A stretch of 64,000 bases of DNA from Celoporthe dispersa (lineage: Eukaryota; Ascomycota; Sordariomycetes; Diaporthales; Cryphonectriaceae): the NCBI GenBank assembly GCA_016584495.1, contig WAID01000003.1, positions 992,001-1,056,000 on the forward strand. The letters are read 5' to 3'. Below are positions 43,381 through 54,173 of this stretch, in pieces. Each line of letters opens with the position of its first letter. Position 1 is the stretch's first letter. Under the pieces are notes generated by a model. It was not told the DNA's origin. It made no database searches and worked only from the letters and a program-made list of their open reading frames with translations. The translations under genes and the position numbers were made by a program.

Positions 43381-45770
43381 GGTGGCTGACAGACAAGGTG
43401 GCAGACGAGAAACATGAGGATAGGCGTCTTAAAAAAAAAAAAAAAGGTTTGGGGGGGGGGGTGTTTGGGTGTTTGGGATCAATCATTGATGTAGTAAATT
43501 GGAAAAAAAAAAGGGAGAGGGGAAGGAAGGGTCAATCATTTATGTAGTAAATTGGAAAAAGCGTGGAGGGGAGCAAGGGACAGACTGACAATGACGAGAG
43601 GAGGAGGAGGAGGAGGCTTATCCCCACCCACCACCACCACCACCACATCTATCACCATTTCCATTTCATCTTTTCTTCTTCTTTTTATTTGATATTTAAT
43701 CCTTTTTTCTTATGGTTGGATGAAGGTGTTTTTTGTATTCCAGTTACCACCAGACTGATAAATAAATCTTTTTTTATATTGAATCGTGATGAGACTGGTA
43801 CGTGTAATGTGCGGTGCGCTGTGTCTGTCCTCATGTCGTGATATTTATCCACCGTCCAGAAACAGAGAGAGTGTCCTATCGCCATCATCACTGTCGTCAT
43901 GCTACTCCTTATCGTTATCTGTTATCGTTTCTTATCTTCTTCCGCCTTCTGCACCTCTCCGCGCTGACTTGAACCTGTCCTCCTCCTCCTCCTCCTCCCC
44001 CTCTTCCTCCAGACGCACCCATTGACTTGAATACTGTTCCTGTTGGTGATGCAGCATATCCAAGACTCTCCTCTCTGTCTACATTCCAAGTCGTGATTGC
44101 GGGGGGAAGGGGAAAATTGATGGGAGGAGGCGAGGGGTGCTAAGATGACGGGTGCTGATAGGCCTGGAACACACTTAGCCTCTGATCTCTGGTGAGGCGG
44201 GAGTTTCATTGTTAGTGGGTGGAGGGGGAGAAAGGGGGGGGGTTCTAACAGTGCTGACTTGCCTGTGACAAACCCACTACAGCAGCAGGCCCCTAAGCAT
44301 GACTATGGCGATCTGTTCTATGGTAGGACTGCAACTTACCTAGGGGAGGCTTATTCTTATTCTTTTTCTTTTCTTTCTTCTTTTTTTTTTCTTTTTTTTT
44401 CTTTTTTTTCTTTTTTTCTTCGGTTTTGTCATGCTGTAGTGTGAGCTGGAAAACCGGCGGTAGAAGGCGGGCTGCCCAGAACCTTTCCCTCCCAAAACAG
44501 CACCACAGCAACTGACACAGCAGGACAGAGAGGAGCTACTGCACTGCTGCATGCGGTTTAGGGGGTTCAAGACGACTGCAACACCGCCTGCACCCGCTGT
44601 GCTGTAGCGTCCATTGTACTGCATAGGCCAAACCCGCCCGCTCATCGGCCTCTTCCGCAGTACACTGCACCTTCAACCCCCTCCAAATTCCAAAAGAGGA
44701 ATCAAAGAGGCAAATCAATCAGGAGCAACGAGACAGAAGCAAAGAGATGCGGCCCGGGGGAGAGACACGCAGACGCCCTCTCTCTGCACGCACAGACACG
44801 CACACACCCTGCTTTGCAAATCCCACCACTCATGTCCGAGGGCACTGAACGCCCTCCCTCCTTTTCCCGCCTCCTCCTCTTCTCGTCTTCCGCATAATTT
44901 GGCGCCCGGAGACGTCCGTAGTCCTGTGGCCCCCGTCGTGACCGCCTGCGTGATGCCGGGCAGCCTCGTCGCTGGTATGCTGCAGGGCTACCTTGTACTC
45001 TCAACAAAAACACATACCCCCTTCCCCCACGCCCTCTTTTGCCACCCCGCCGTGCTCTGGCCGCGCATAGATGATACAGAACAGGAGTCATATAGATTAA
45101 ATAAATAATACAAAAAACAAAAACAAATCCCAACACAAATGGTGGGGGCTGAAAAGACAGGTCATGCCCGGCCTGCCCTCCTGCGCTGGATGGCTGGAGG
45201 ATGTCCTCGCGAGGGTTGGGCTGCAATGCTGTGTCACCACTGTTCATTAGGAGGCATACGCCACCGGTGGCATCTATACCGAGGATCATCGTCGCCCGCA
45301 TGACGGGGGCATGCGTGCCAGGTAGACAGGCGATAGTTCGTGATGGGCACCCGGGGCGAGGCAATCGCACCCCCGCTGCGTTGCGTCGAGGCCATGGCGC
45401 CTGCATAGGCTTGTTTCAAGAGTTGCTTTTTCTTGGGCAGTCCTGAGGTGGTACAGGCTGTCATGCAGCAGGACGGCCCAGCCTCCGGGTGTCTGCTCAG
45501 AACACTCCCCTCCCCAACATCTTCCCTTCTTCCACCCCAAGAGCCTCTTTCTCTCTTCCTCTCTCCCTACTGACCTCTCTCTAGAGAAGTCCCCTCCGCC
45601 CTGTCAGCTTGAAGTCTGTCCATCTACCATCAGCTCTGCCCTGTGGCCTCTCTCGGTCTCTGATCTGTAAGTCCTGGAGGAGAGAGGAACCGAACCCCCT
45701 CTCTCTGGACAACACTCTATGGCCTGTCAAGTACTCCTACTAACGTTGGACCAGCAGCCAGGCCGCCGCC
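43381..45770. other. Gene-poor region with homopolymers and a 51 bp-spaced duplication
   Basis: 2.4 kb. TCAATCATTGATGTAGTAAA (43479) recurs with one change as TCAATCATTTATGTAGTAAA (43532), each followed by TTGGAAAAA. T-rich runs fill 44355-44420. No domain-bearing frame is seen. Confidence 0.45.
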
Positions 45771-46463
45771 ATGTCAGACGTACCCCCTCCCACCATCACT
45801 TTTGACCAGATGCTCCGCGTCTTTGAGAATATATTCAACATCTTCACCGGCATCGTGGTCAACCGCGAGACCTTCTACCGCCACCTCATGGACTTCTTCG
45901 GCAACGGTCCCGAGGACGACGAGGTCAGGAGGGCCATCTGCAAGCTCTCCCTGAGGCGGCCCGAGAGCCCACATATACGCAGGGACTGGGAGGCGGCAAT
46001 CAAGGGGGGCATGGGCCTCCTGCCCGGGGACGGCACCCTGAGCTTCCTCGTATCTGTCGAGCGCAAGCACCAGATGGCCCCCGTCCTCCGCATGACCGTA
46101 CCTCGCGACAACGCCGGCCTCGAGATCGACTCACACCTGGGCCTGGGCCCCAACGACATGGCTGCCGGCCCCTGGGCCGCTGAGTCCCTCAAGTGGATCA
46201 TCCGGGACCTCACCCTGTATTTCGCAAACCAGAGCGACCTGGCCCTCCAGACCGGCGTCAGGACCAAGACCTTCCTCGACACCGTGCCCGGAGGCCCCTT
46301 CGGCCCCTATGGGCTGCCCAAGAAGCACCCTGTCCCCGAGCCCTCCCAGCAGGCGCAGCCCGCTCCCGGCGTACAGGGCAAGGCGGAGGGCGAGGTAAAG
46401 GACGAGGTCGTCGGCAGTAGCATCGGCGGCGGAGCCAAGGCTGGCGTGGAGCGTCATCTCTAG
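45771..46463 (+). CDS. Hypothetical protein (230 residues)
   Basis: ATG 45771 in a CCGCCATGT context, single exon to TAG 46461-46463. The N-terminal two thirds look like a globular domain: FDQMLRVFENIFNIFTGIVV, TFYRHLMDFFGNGPEDDEVR, LSFLVSVERKHQMAP, and AAESLKWIIRDLTLYFANQS. The C-terminus is Pro/Gln/Gly-rich and disordered. There is no signal peptide or membrane helix. I do not recognise the family. High GC3 codon use and the absence of low complexity in the first 170 residues argue that it is real. Confidence 0.6.
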   Translation: MSDVPPPTITFDQMLRVFENIFNIFTGIVVNRETFYRHLMDFFGNGPEDDEVRRAICKLSLRRPESPHIRRDWEAAIKGGMGLLPGDGTLSFLVSVERKHQMAPVLRMTVPRDNAGLEIDSHLGLGPNDMAAGPWAAESLKWIIRDLTLYFANQSDLALQTGVRTKTFLDTVPGGPFGPYGLPKKHPVPEPSQQAQPAPGVQGKAEGEVKDEVVGSSIGGGAKAGVERHL

Positions 46464-47964
46464 GAAGGCCAGCAAACATCAGTCAGCGGACACACAGCAG
46501 GTGAGCAGACCCGTGACCAGCAGGGAGGAGAAGAGGACCGGCCAGTGCTGACCCTGGGTGCAGAGTAATTACCAGAATTGAAAGAGGAAACTGTGGTGTA
46601 TTTTTCTCTTCTTCTCCTTCCGTAGTCAAATCTCATATTGGTCCAACACGGCCTCTCGTGCACCTGATGATGTGTAATGACCTCGCCCTCCCCTCTCCCC
46701 CCGCGGCAGCCCATGTGAAGGAACCATGGCTTGATAGTATGCCTGATGAGGTGTGATGTAAGGAACGTGGGGTAGACTTGGCTGGTGACATGTTTTCGTA
46801 GGAGGTAAGGCGAGTACTGAGATTTTACCGAGGTGCGATCGTACCTGTAGGACGAGAATGATCAGCGCTGCTGACAAGCCCTGGAGCGATTCTTCTTATC
46901 TTTGGGGGAGACACACTTTCTTCAGAGCCAGGCAACGGCATACTCTTGGTCGGTCGGGTGCCTGACACTGATCCGCTGTGTAAGTTGCAGAAGAAGTACT
47001 GGTCCAGCAAGAACGTAAAAGAGAAAATTGCTGTTGTTGTCGGCATTGACGATGATGATGACAAGAAAGGGGGAAAAAATCCTCGGGAGCAAGCTGTCCC
47101 CGAGAGAAAGAAAACACCTTTGTTAGCAAGCACTGTTGAACCCCCTCCCCCTTCCCTCCCACCTGGTACTTTGCTCCTTCCGATAATACCACGAGAGAAG
47201 ACGCACTGCAGAGAATTGGTTACTGGGGAAGGGGCTTGTTCAGGACACCTTTCTGAAAATTCGACTATGGGAAGCAAAGCCGCTGTGGGAAATTCAAGAC
47301 TTGGCAGAAGAAAATTCAAAAAGAAACCAATAGAGACAACAAATGAGATATAATTGAGGAGAACAAAATGTTCTTGAAAATTTCTATAGACCTTGACCGT
47401 TGACTGTAGAATCCACACAAGACAAGAAAGAAAAAAGACGACAAGGTTCTTCCCACGCTTTCCTCCCTCCTTCCCCCTGCCCTTCCCAGGCAGGCCAGAG
47501 CCTCGGTCTGGGTCGGCGGTAGTGAGATATTTCGGCCGCTGGTGCATGCACCCCACATGAGAAAAGAGCTCGCATCTCTGCTTCCGACGTCAACGCCTTC
47601 TCCCAAAAGGTATTTTCCCGGAACCTGCTGGGGGGGGGTTTTTTTTTAAAAAAAAAAGAGTACAACAGGTTCCAGCCTGGAGCCTTCTCTCACGGAGAGT
47701 ACGATATCATCTTGTTTAGGCTGTAGGAGTCATGGGCGTGAGGGCGTGATTTGTTTGGGAAGTTTTACCACCTCGCTGTCTTCTTTTGAAGTGGTTTTTT
47801 TGGGAAAGTTTTCTTTAGTTTTCACTTTTTTCTTTTCTTTCCTTTTCTCTCTCTCTCTGTGGCTTTCCCTGCCCTCCCTGTTCTATTCAAGACCTCAGAA
47901 AGGAAATAAAAAAGAGAGACTCAAGGAGAGATAACAACAAAAAAAAAAGGGGGAGGAGAAAGTC
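46464..47964. other. Intergenic, no gene seen
   Basis: 1.5 kb containing overlapping frames on both strands without domains. A G run and a T/A homopolymer pair lie at 47630-47660, and a T-rich stretch at about 47800-47860. Confidence 0.45.
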
Positions 47965-48411
47965 CTAGTGGTGTAGTTTCTTGATCCGGGTGCTGCGCCT
48001 GGAGGCTGCTTGTCTGTACGGCTTCTGCACCCGGCCCCTCGGCGGACCCGAGGGTGTGGTCTGCCCACGAGCTGCGATACGGACGCTGCTGCGGCGGCCT
48101 AGGTGGGTGGGAGGGCTCTGGGGGCTGGCGGGGGGCGTGGAGGCAGCAGGCGTAGGAGTCCTCATCTTGTTGCTGCCGGTCCTCTTTGTGGTCCTCATGC
48201 TGGTCGACGGCGGCGACGACGACGACGACGACGAAGATGGTGGTGGCGGCGGCGTGGTCGTACTAGTCCTCTGGGGTGTCTTGTGGGTGCGCGGGGAGGT
48301 CCGCCGGGTTGTCTTGGTGCTGGTGAGCTCGTCCCCGCCCGAGCGCCTTGTGTTCTTGGACCGTCTGGTGGCACGCTTCATGTTCATGATGTTGGGCCTG
48401 ACCATGACCAT
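47965..48411 (-). CDS. Basic Ser/Thr/Pro-rich ORF, same frame as and 6 bp past the upstream gene's stop
   Basis: 148 codons beginning MVMVRPNIMNMKRATRRSKN. It is rich in Lys, Arg, Ser, Thr and Pro, with a Pro-Ser run and a basic end (KPYRQ, SRRSTRIKKLHH). It lies directly downstream of the 221-codon gene in the same reading frame: that gene ends TGA TGA, then GAT, then this ATG. It could be the former C-terminus of that protein, a second cistron, or an open 3' UTR. The basic composition suggests nuclear localisation if made. Confidence 0.4.
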   Translation of the reverse strand: MVMVRPNIMNMKRATRRSKNTRRSGGDELTSTKTTRRTSPRTHKTPQRTSTTTPPPPPSSSSSSSSPPSTSMRTTKRTGSNKMRTPTPAASTPPASPQSPPTHLGRRSSVRIAARGQTTPSGPPRGRVQKPYRQAASRRSTRIKKLHH

Positions 48412-48417
48412 ATCTCA

Positions 48418-49083
48418 TCAGCACCACGGCTCCGGGCTGTGGAGGATGTCTTCCTGGGTGGCGATGGTGACGGGCTCGTCTTGGTATTCTTCTTCTTCTT
48501 CGTCTTGGCGCGCAGAATGCTTTTCGGAGAAGGCGAGGAGGAGGGGTGTCGGGTCTACAGCGCCGGGTGAGGCGGCCAGCAGGTCCGGGTGCTGCGGCTG
48601 GGACGACGACGAGGAGGAGGAGGAGGAGGAGGAAGAGGAGGACGCGTGGTCGGGGCGGCTGAAGAGGGCCTTGAGGAGGGAGAGGAGGCGTACGAGGGCC
48701 TCGTAGATGCGGGAGGAGCGCACGAGGGCCAGCCACTTCTCGGCAGCGTCCTCGGCGTCACAGTCCTCGAGGGCGGGCTGCCAGGCGGCGAGGCGCAGGG
48801 TCACGGCGTGCCAGCAGTTTCGAAGCTCCCGGAGGCGCTGTTCCTTGCGGGCCCTGAGGAACGCGTAGACGCCTCCCCGGTATCTGCAGAGGAACAGGAA
48901 CGGTCGGCGCCGCGGTGGGTGGTAGAGGGTGCCCGGGTGTGGTTCTAGGTAGGCTTCTGGATCAGGTTCTGCCTCGCTGGTGGTGTAGAAGAGGGAAGAG
49001 AGAGATGATAGGCATCCCGCGTCTTCCACATAAAAGTTCTCCTGGCTCCGGGAGAGAGGCCATCTTTTAGGTCGGCGGTCCAT
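48418..49083 (-). CDS. Hypothetical protein (221 residues) with poly-Ser and acidic tail
   Basis: Start ATG at 49083 (MDRRPKRWPLSRSQENFYVE). Residues 60-140 form an amphipathic helical region: LFLCRYRGGVYAFLRARKEQ, LRNCWHAVTLRLAAWQPALE and YEALVRLLSLLKALFSRPDH. A poly-Ser run (14 or so residues) follows, then an acidic stretch EEEEEYQDE, and it ends PEPWC before tandem TGA TGA stops (48420-48415). I do not recognise it. The helical region with a regular pattern of Leu and Arg looks genuine. Confidence 0.55.
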   Translation of the reverse strand: MDRRPKRWPLSRSQENFYVEDAGCLSSLSSLFYTTSEAEPDPEAYLEPHPGTLYHPPRRRPFLFLCRYRGGVYAFLRARKEQRLRELRNCWHAVTLRLAAWQPALEDCDAEDAAEKWLALVRSSRIYEALVRLLSLLKALFSRPDHASSSSSSSSSSSSSSQPQHPDLLAASPGAVDPTPLLLAFSEKHSARQDEEEEEYQDEPVTIATQEDILHSPEPWC

Positions 49084-52000
49084 GGTTGTGTGGTGTTTGC
49101 GTGACGATATAAATGTTCAAGAGGGATGGGTGTAGACTTGAATGGATAGGCTTCCGGAGCACCCCTGATCCTTGTTCTCGCTGAGGGTCCCCCTTCTCGA
49201 GTCTCTCGGTGCGGCTTGGAAGCTCATCCTTTAAATATCCCGCCGGCGAGGACACAGTACGACTGCGCTGGCGCTGGCCCAAGCTCTCTCGAGGTCTGAG
49301 AGGAGGAGGGGACGAGCGCCCGGGAGAGGGCACTGGCATCCTACAGCGGCGACAGAACCCAGTATCAATTCCTTCCGGGCGGTCCTGCGTCGTCATCCTG
49401 CTGCTCATGTTACCAACGCTTGCTGGAATACAGCAGGCTCCTACAGCCGGCTCACGCTGCCGGAGGACGTGAGCCCTCCCCCTTGTCTCTCCCTGGAGGC
49501 GCTGCTGCGGCGGTCGTCTGCCATCTTGTAGAAGAGACGATACGCTCTGCTAACGCTCAGAGGTGCCTAAAGGCTAAAAGGGCAGCGGGGTGGTGGTTCC
49601 AGGAGGGGGCAAATTACCCTGCGGCGGCGTCAGGCCCTGAATCGGACACACAGGAACACCGTCCACGGCTGGACTTGATACGCACGGTGGAAATTCTCCT
49701 CTGTACAGACACGTAGCACCGGGGATCGACCACGTCAGGGAAGGAAGAGACACATACGTGTATGTAGTGGAAACAACGACAACGACAACAACAACAATAA
49801 CAACCCAAAAAAAAAAAAAAAGAGGCGACCTGACACGACACGTCTTCAGACGGTGGCCCCCTTCCCCACGCTCCCGGGTGACCTGGCGCCCCCGGCATAT
49901 CCACGTCGTTGCCAAAAATGCCACATGTACAGGTGCCACGTCGTCCGCCGTCCTCCGCAGCGTTGCTCGGGTGGATCAGGACATGCCGGAGGCACCGAGC
50001 TGCTGTTTCATGTCATCATCCCATCTTGTCCCCGCCGGGGTTGTTGGCGGGTGGGGGTGCCAGCATCGTCGTGAAGTAGGGGTGCTGCTTGGGCGGCAGG
50101 GCGGGTCCGCCGGCTGGAGTGCTGTGGAGAGGGGAGAGGGGCCCAGAAAAGGCCAGCTCAAAAGCTTAGCCTGACCGTCACCATAGGGCTTAGTCTGTCC
50201 ACCGTGATGGGTCTCCTTGACAGCGGACGAACTGACTCGAGGCAGACCAAGGAAGAGAGATAGAGAGATAGAGAGCGAGAGAGAGACAGAGAGAGAGGCA
50301 GGCTAGCTGCTGTGCCCCCCTTGGTCTCCTACCCGTGTGGGGTCAGCCGTTGTTGTTGTCCGTCTGGTTGCTGCTGATGTTTGGTCTGATGGTTCTGGAA
50401 CGTGTCGACCATCTGCCGGGCGCAGGTCCACCCAGGTTTGCCTTGTCTGCGTAGATTCGCCCAGGCTCGGTTGCCAGATAAATTTTGATGGAGGCCGGCG
50501 GCGGTGGTGGAGGCACGCAAGTTTGTCATTATGACTTAGTCATGCATGGGCTGATAACTGGAAGGGACAAGTCGGCAGACGGGGAGTAGAGCGGTACGGT
50601 GGGCAGATGGTCAAGAACGGTGGGTCGCAGCAGCTCTGTTGTCGACCACGTGCGAGCCTCGAACCTGCCCGCTGTCGCTGATAAGACGAGATCCACCGAG
50701 TGCGAGTCCTTCCCTCGCTGCCTTCTGCTGCACCGGACAACGCACATTCTCCTCGACCCTCACTCTTTCCTTTTTTGTCCCTCCCTTGTTTCCCACCCCC
50801 CACTTCCCTCTCTGTCTCTCTCTACCTCGCGATCTGTTTCCATCTTCTTTTATTTCGTGTGTGTCCGAGTTCCCATCGCGGCAACAGCGCTCTCACATAT
50901 CAGATCAGTTTTGGACACCTGATGCAGAAGCCCAACCCGCAGGACAGCACCACACGGCCCCGGTCTTTTTTTTCTTTCTCTCTCTTCTTTCCCTTCCTTT
51001 TCCTCTGGAGGGGCTGCTGTTCGGTGTCCACTGTGAGTCCACAGCGAAATACCCCCACCCCTTGATCAGTGGTCCATTCCAATACCCACCCTCTCTGCCC
51101 CTCACCGGCTGCATTTGCGGGTATAAGCTAGCAGTGAACAACGTCCGCAGCTGACAGGTATAAAAAAAAAATCACCACCAAAAAACCCAACCCTGTCCAC
51201 CCATTCCTTCCCACACATCACAGAACAAGAGATACCGGATCCATCAGCAGGGACAGCGCAGCCGGTCACGACAAGAGAGATGCAATGCAGAGGGAGGAAC
51301 CACTTGACCGCAAGTATCCACCGTCTCCTCCACCGGCGGTCCAGACCATCCCATCCCACATCATCCTCCTGTGGTGCGCTGTCTGTCTCCTCTTGTCTGT
51401 GTCCTGTGGATCGGCGGGGGCTCTTGTCTTGCTGGTGTGCGTAGGATCCCGCTGGGATCTAGAGACAAAGTATATTCGCCTGTGCTTCACCGAAAAAAAC
51501 GCGCTCTTGTCCAACACATTCTCGAATGTGGCCGGGTTGGGGGGGGGGACGACCACATACACAGCGCCATGCACCCTGTTCCATCCTGACGAACAACTTG
51601 AACCAGCTCTGATACGTTGTACATGGTACCTTGACGACCTCACATGCTCATCAAATATACAACACACACGGGCATACGTCTTCTCCTTCTGGCTAAGCCC
51701 GACCTGTGTGCATCCTCGACCGCCTCATCCACCACCACATCATCACTTCCTTCACATGAATTTGCTTCTTCTTCTAGCATGCCTCAGGCCCCACTATCAT
51801 GTCCGCGCCCGCTCTCTCTCTCTCTCTCTTTGGAATCTGGAGAGTACATACACAGAGGAGACGTTATGCAGACAGATATCAATCCTCTCTGTCGGATCTC
51901 ACGCGTGTGGCGTTGCGTTACGTACTGTCTCGAGAAACCCTGTGCTTGTGTGTGTGTGTGTGTGTAAACCTGCAGCGTTCTTCAAGCCTCCCTTCCTCGG

Positions 52001-52826
52001 GTCCGGTGTCATCTGGTGACGATAACCCGCAAAGCAGCCATTTACCTTCCTTTCTCATACATACACACGCCTTATATTAAATTGGACATCGCTTTATGTA
52101 CTATAATTACATACAATTGTCTGAGATGTATCTCTTATCTTCGTGCGTCCATAGATAGAAAATACCTAGTCTGATATGTGTGACCTAGAAAGCCATGTGA
52201 CATGTGGTGTAAGGGGGATGGTGGCGTCGGCTCACGTCCATGGTGGTGGTTGATAACGGGCGGCTCTCATCTACGATTGAATCACACTAGCCACAGTCAC
52301 CAAATCTCAAGCATGCAGTTATTTTATGCTATCATAACATCATGAGTCCCGCTGTGTGTGAGATGACAACTCACACATACACAAAACGCATAACCATCGA
52401 TAACCGTACCTGTAAGACAGATAGTAGCAGGAAAGAAGAAGAGAAAGAGAGAAAAGAATGAAAATGAAAAGGGGGAATCTAGGAAGAAGAGGAAAATAGG
52501 GGGCCAAAGAATGGCAAGAAGAGAAAGAGAGGAAAAGAAAAAAGCCCATGCCGACAACCCATAGCCATCGGTACCATCATAAAGTTGATAAAAAGAATAA
52601 TAAGAATGAAACCCAACAAGCATCCTCCTCCTGGTCGCACCGCACAAAATACGTTCTGTGATAGCCAGGGCCAAAGATCGGATCGTTCTTCCCTTCCCTC
52701 TTCCACCACCCCGCCGCTCTCCTTCTCTCTCCCTGTGTGTGTATGTGTTTGTTCCCCCTCTTCTCCCGGTGCATCCAAGAAACCTTCTCGGCACGGTGTT
52801 CCGGCTTGTTCAGATGTGGCTGTGGC
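49084..52826. other. 3.7 kb gene-poor region with microsatellites
   Basis: It contains (AACAAC)n near 49776-49805 with an A run, (GA)n-like DNA at 50256-50300, (CT)n at about 51809-51830 and (GT)n at about 51945-51966. Frames here have no recognisable domain. The last part is the 3' flank of the Gln/Pro-rich gene. Confidence 0.45.
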
Positions 52827-54173
52827 TCATTTGTCCTTGTTGCCAGAATAATTGTCGGACGAGGGATCTGGCGGGGAGGCAGTCTTGCCTGGAGATTCTT
52901 GCTTCGTATTGAGGAACATGAGGTAGTTGGTGGGGTCGTTGAAGTCAAAGTCCCACTTCCAGATATCCGAAGGGTCGACTGTGAGGGTGGTCTGGTCGTA
53001 GGTGATGCCTTGGCTGGGGAGGTTATAGGCCAGCCGTAGTGGCGCTCCAGCAGGCTGGCTCGACGGGGTAGGCAGCGCTTGGCCGTCAGGCTGCAGTGGC
53101 AATGAGAACATGGGCGAGAACGGCTGGCCGTCCAGCTGCATGCCACCCATCTGCATGCTATTCATCTGCATACCATTCGTCTGCGTGCCGTTCATCTGCG
53201 TGCCGTTCATCTGCATACTGTGCATCGGCATGCTATTCATCTGCATGCTATTCATCTGCATGCCGTTAATCTGCGTGCCATTCATCTGCATACCACCCAA
53301 TTGCATGCCATCCGTCTGCGTGGGAGCAAATGCTGGAGGCGGGATCTGCTGGATCTGACCGCCAGCCTGCACCGGAAAGGGTGAAGCGGGGATTGTAGTC
53401 TGGAGCTGGCCGCCAAACTGCATGGGAAAGGGTATTGCAGGCAGAGCAGGTTGGGACTGGCCGCCAAACTGCATGGGAAAGGGTACTGTCGGCGGAGGAG
53501 GTTGAGGCTGACCGCCAAGCTGCATGGAAAATGGTCCCGTAGGCGGAGGAGGTTGAGCCTGGCCGCCAAACTGCACCGGAAAGGGCCCCGTAGGCGGAGG
53601 AGGTGGCTGGATCGGGCTGTCAACATGCATGGGATCAGACACTGGAGATGAGAGGAGCTGGGTCGGACCGGCTGCCTGCGTGGGATAATAAGACGCTGCA
53701 GGCAAGGACTGCTGGTGGGTTCGAGGAGCAGCCTGCAGTGGATAAGAGACCGTAGACAGAGGTTGCTGGGTCTGGGGCATACGCTGCAGCGGATGGGAGG
53801 GTATTTGAGGAAGAGGCTGCTGCTGTTGTTGGCCACCAGCTGGCCGCTGGCATCGGCGAGAAGTCTGTAGGAGACGAGATCTGGGCGGCGGGGGTCTTTG
53901 GTGGTCCCGACTGCTGGCCTGCTCCTGGAGAGGTGTGGCGCGTGGGGCCTGCTTGGCTCGACCACTAGACTTCTGCTTCTGTTGTGCACAATGACGAGAG
54001 GCCTGTCGATCTCCACCGCCGCCATCAGGCTGCTTAGGACGATGAGGTACCACAGCAGAAGGCAAGCGTGGTCGCTGGTGTGGGGCGATGTGTATTGGGC
54101 ATGGTAAATACTGACCGCCAGCCCGCAGGGGGAAGGAGCAAGGTGACCGCAGGGTCTGATCCGTGTTTACCAT
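52827..54173 (-). CDS. Gln/Pro-rich protein with 17-residue and 5-residue repeats (C-terminal part)
   Basis: 448 open codons. After an Arg/Pro/Gln-rich lead come five clear 17-residue repeats (51 bp) built on FGGQxQPPPPTGPFxMQ, with looser copies before them. These are followed by about eleven 5-residue units of the type GMQMN/SMQMN/GTQMN, then a non-repetitive end ITYDQTTLTVDP..WKWDFDFNDPTNYLMF. The aromatic/acidic end looks like an activation-domain tail. The frame overlaps the next upstream ORF by 140 bp, and a GTAAAC donor sits at its start, so the two are probably parts of one gene. I could not find splice sites whose phases agree. A transcriptional cofactor role is a guess from composition. 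Confidence 0.5.
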   Translation of the reverse strand: MVNTDQTLRSPCSFPLRAGGQYLPCPIHIAPHQRPRLPSAVVPHRPKQPDGGGGDRQASRHCAQQKQKSSGRAKQAPRATPLQEQASSRDHQRPPPPRSRLLQTSRRCQRPAGGQQQQQPLPQIPSHPLQRMPQTQQPLSTVSYPLQAAPRTHQQSLPAASYYPTQAAGPTQLLSSPVSDPMHVDSPIQPPPPPTGPFPVQFGGQAQPPPPTGPFSMQLGGQPQPPPPTVPFPMQFGGQSQPALPAIPFPMQFGGQLQTTIPASPFPVQAGGQIQQIPPPAFAPTQTDGMQLGGMQMNGTQINGMQMNSMQMNSMPMHSMQMNGTQMNGTQTNGMQMNSMQMGGMQLDGQPFSPMFSLPLQPDGQALPTPSSQPAGAPLRLAYNLPSQGITYDQTTLTVDPSDIWKWDFDFNDPTNYLMFLNTKQESPGKTASPPDPSSDNYSGNKDK

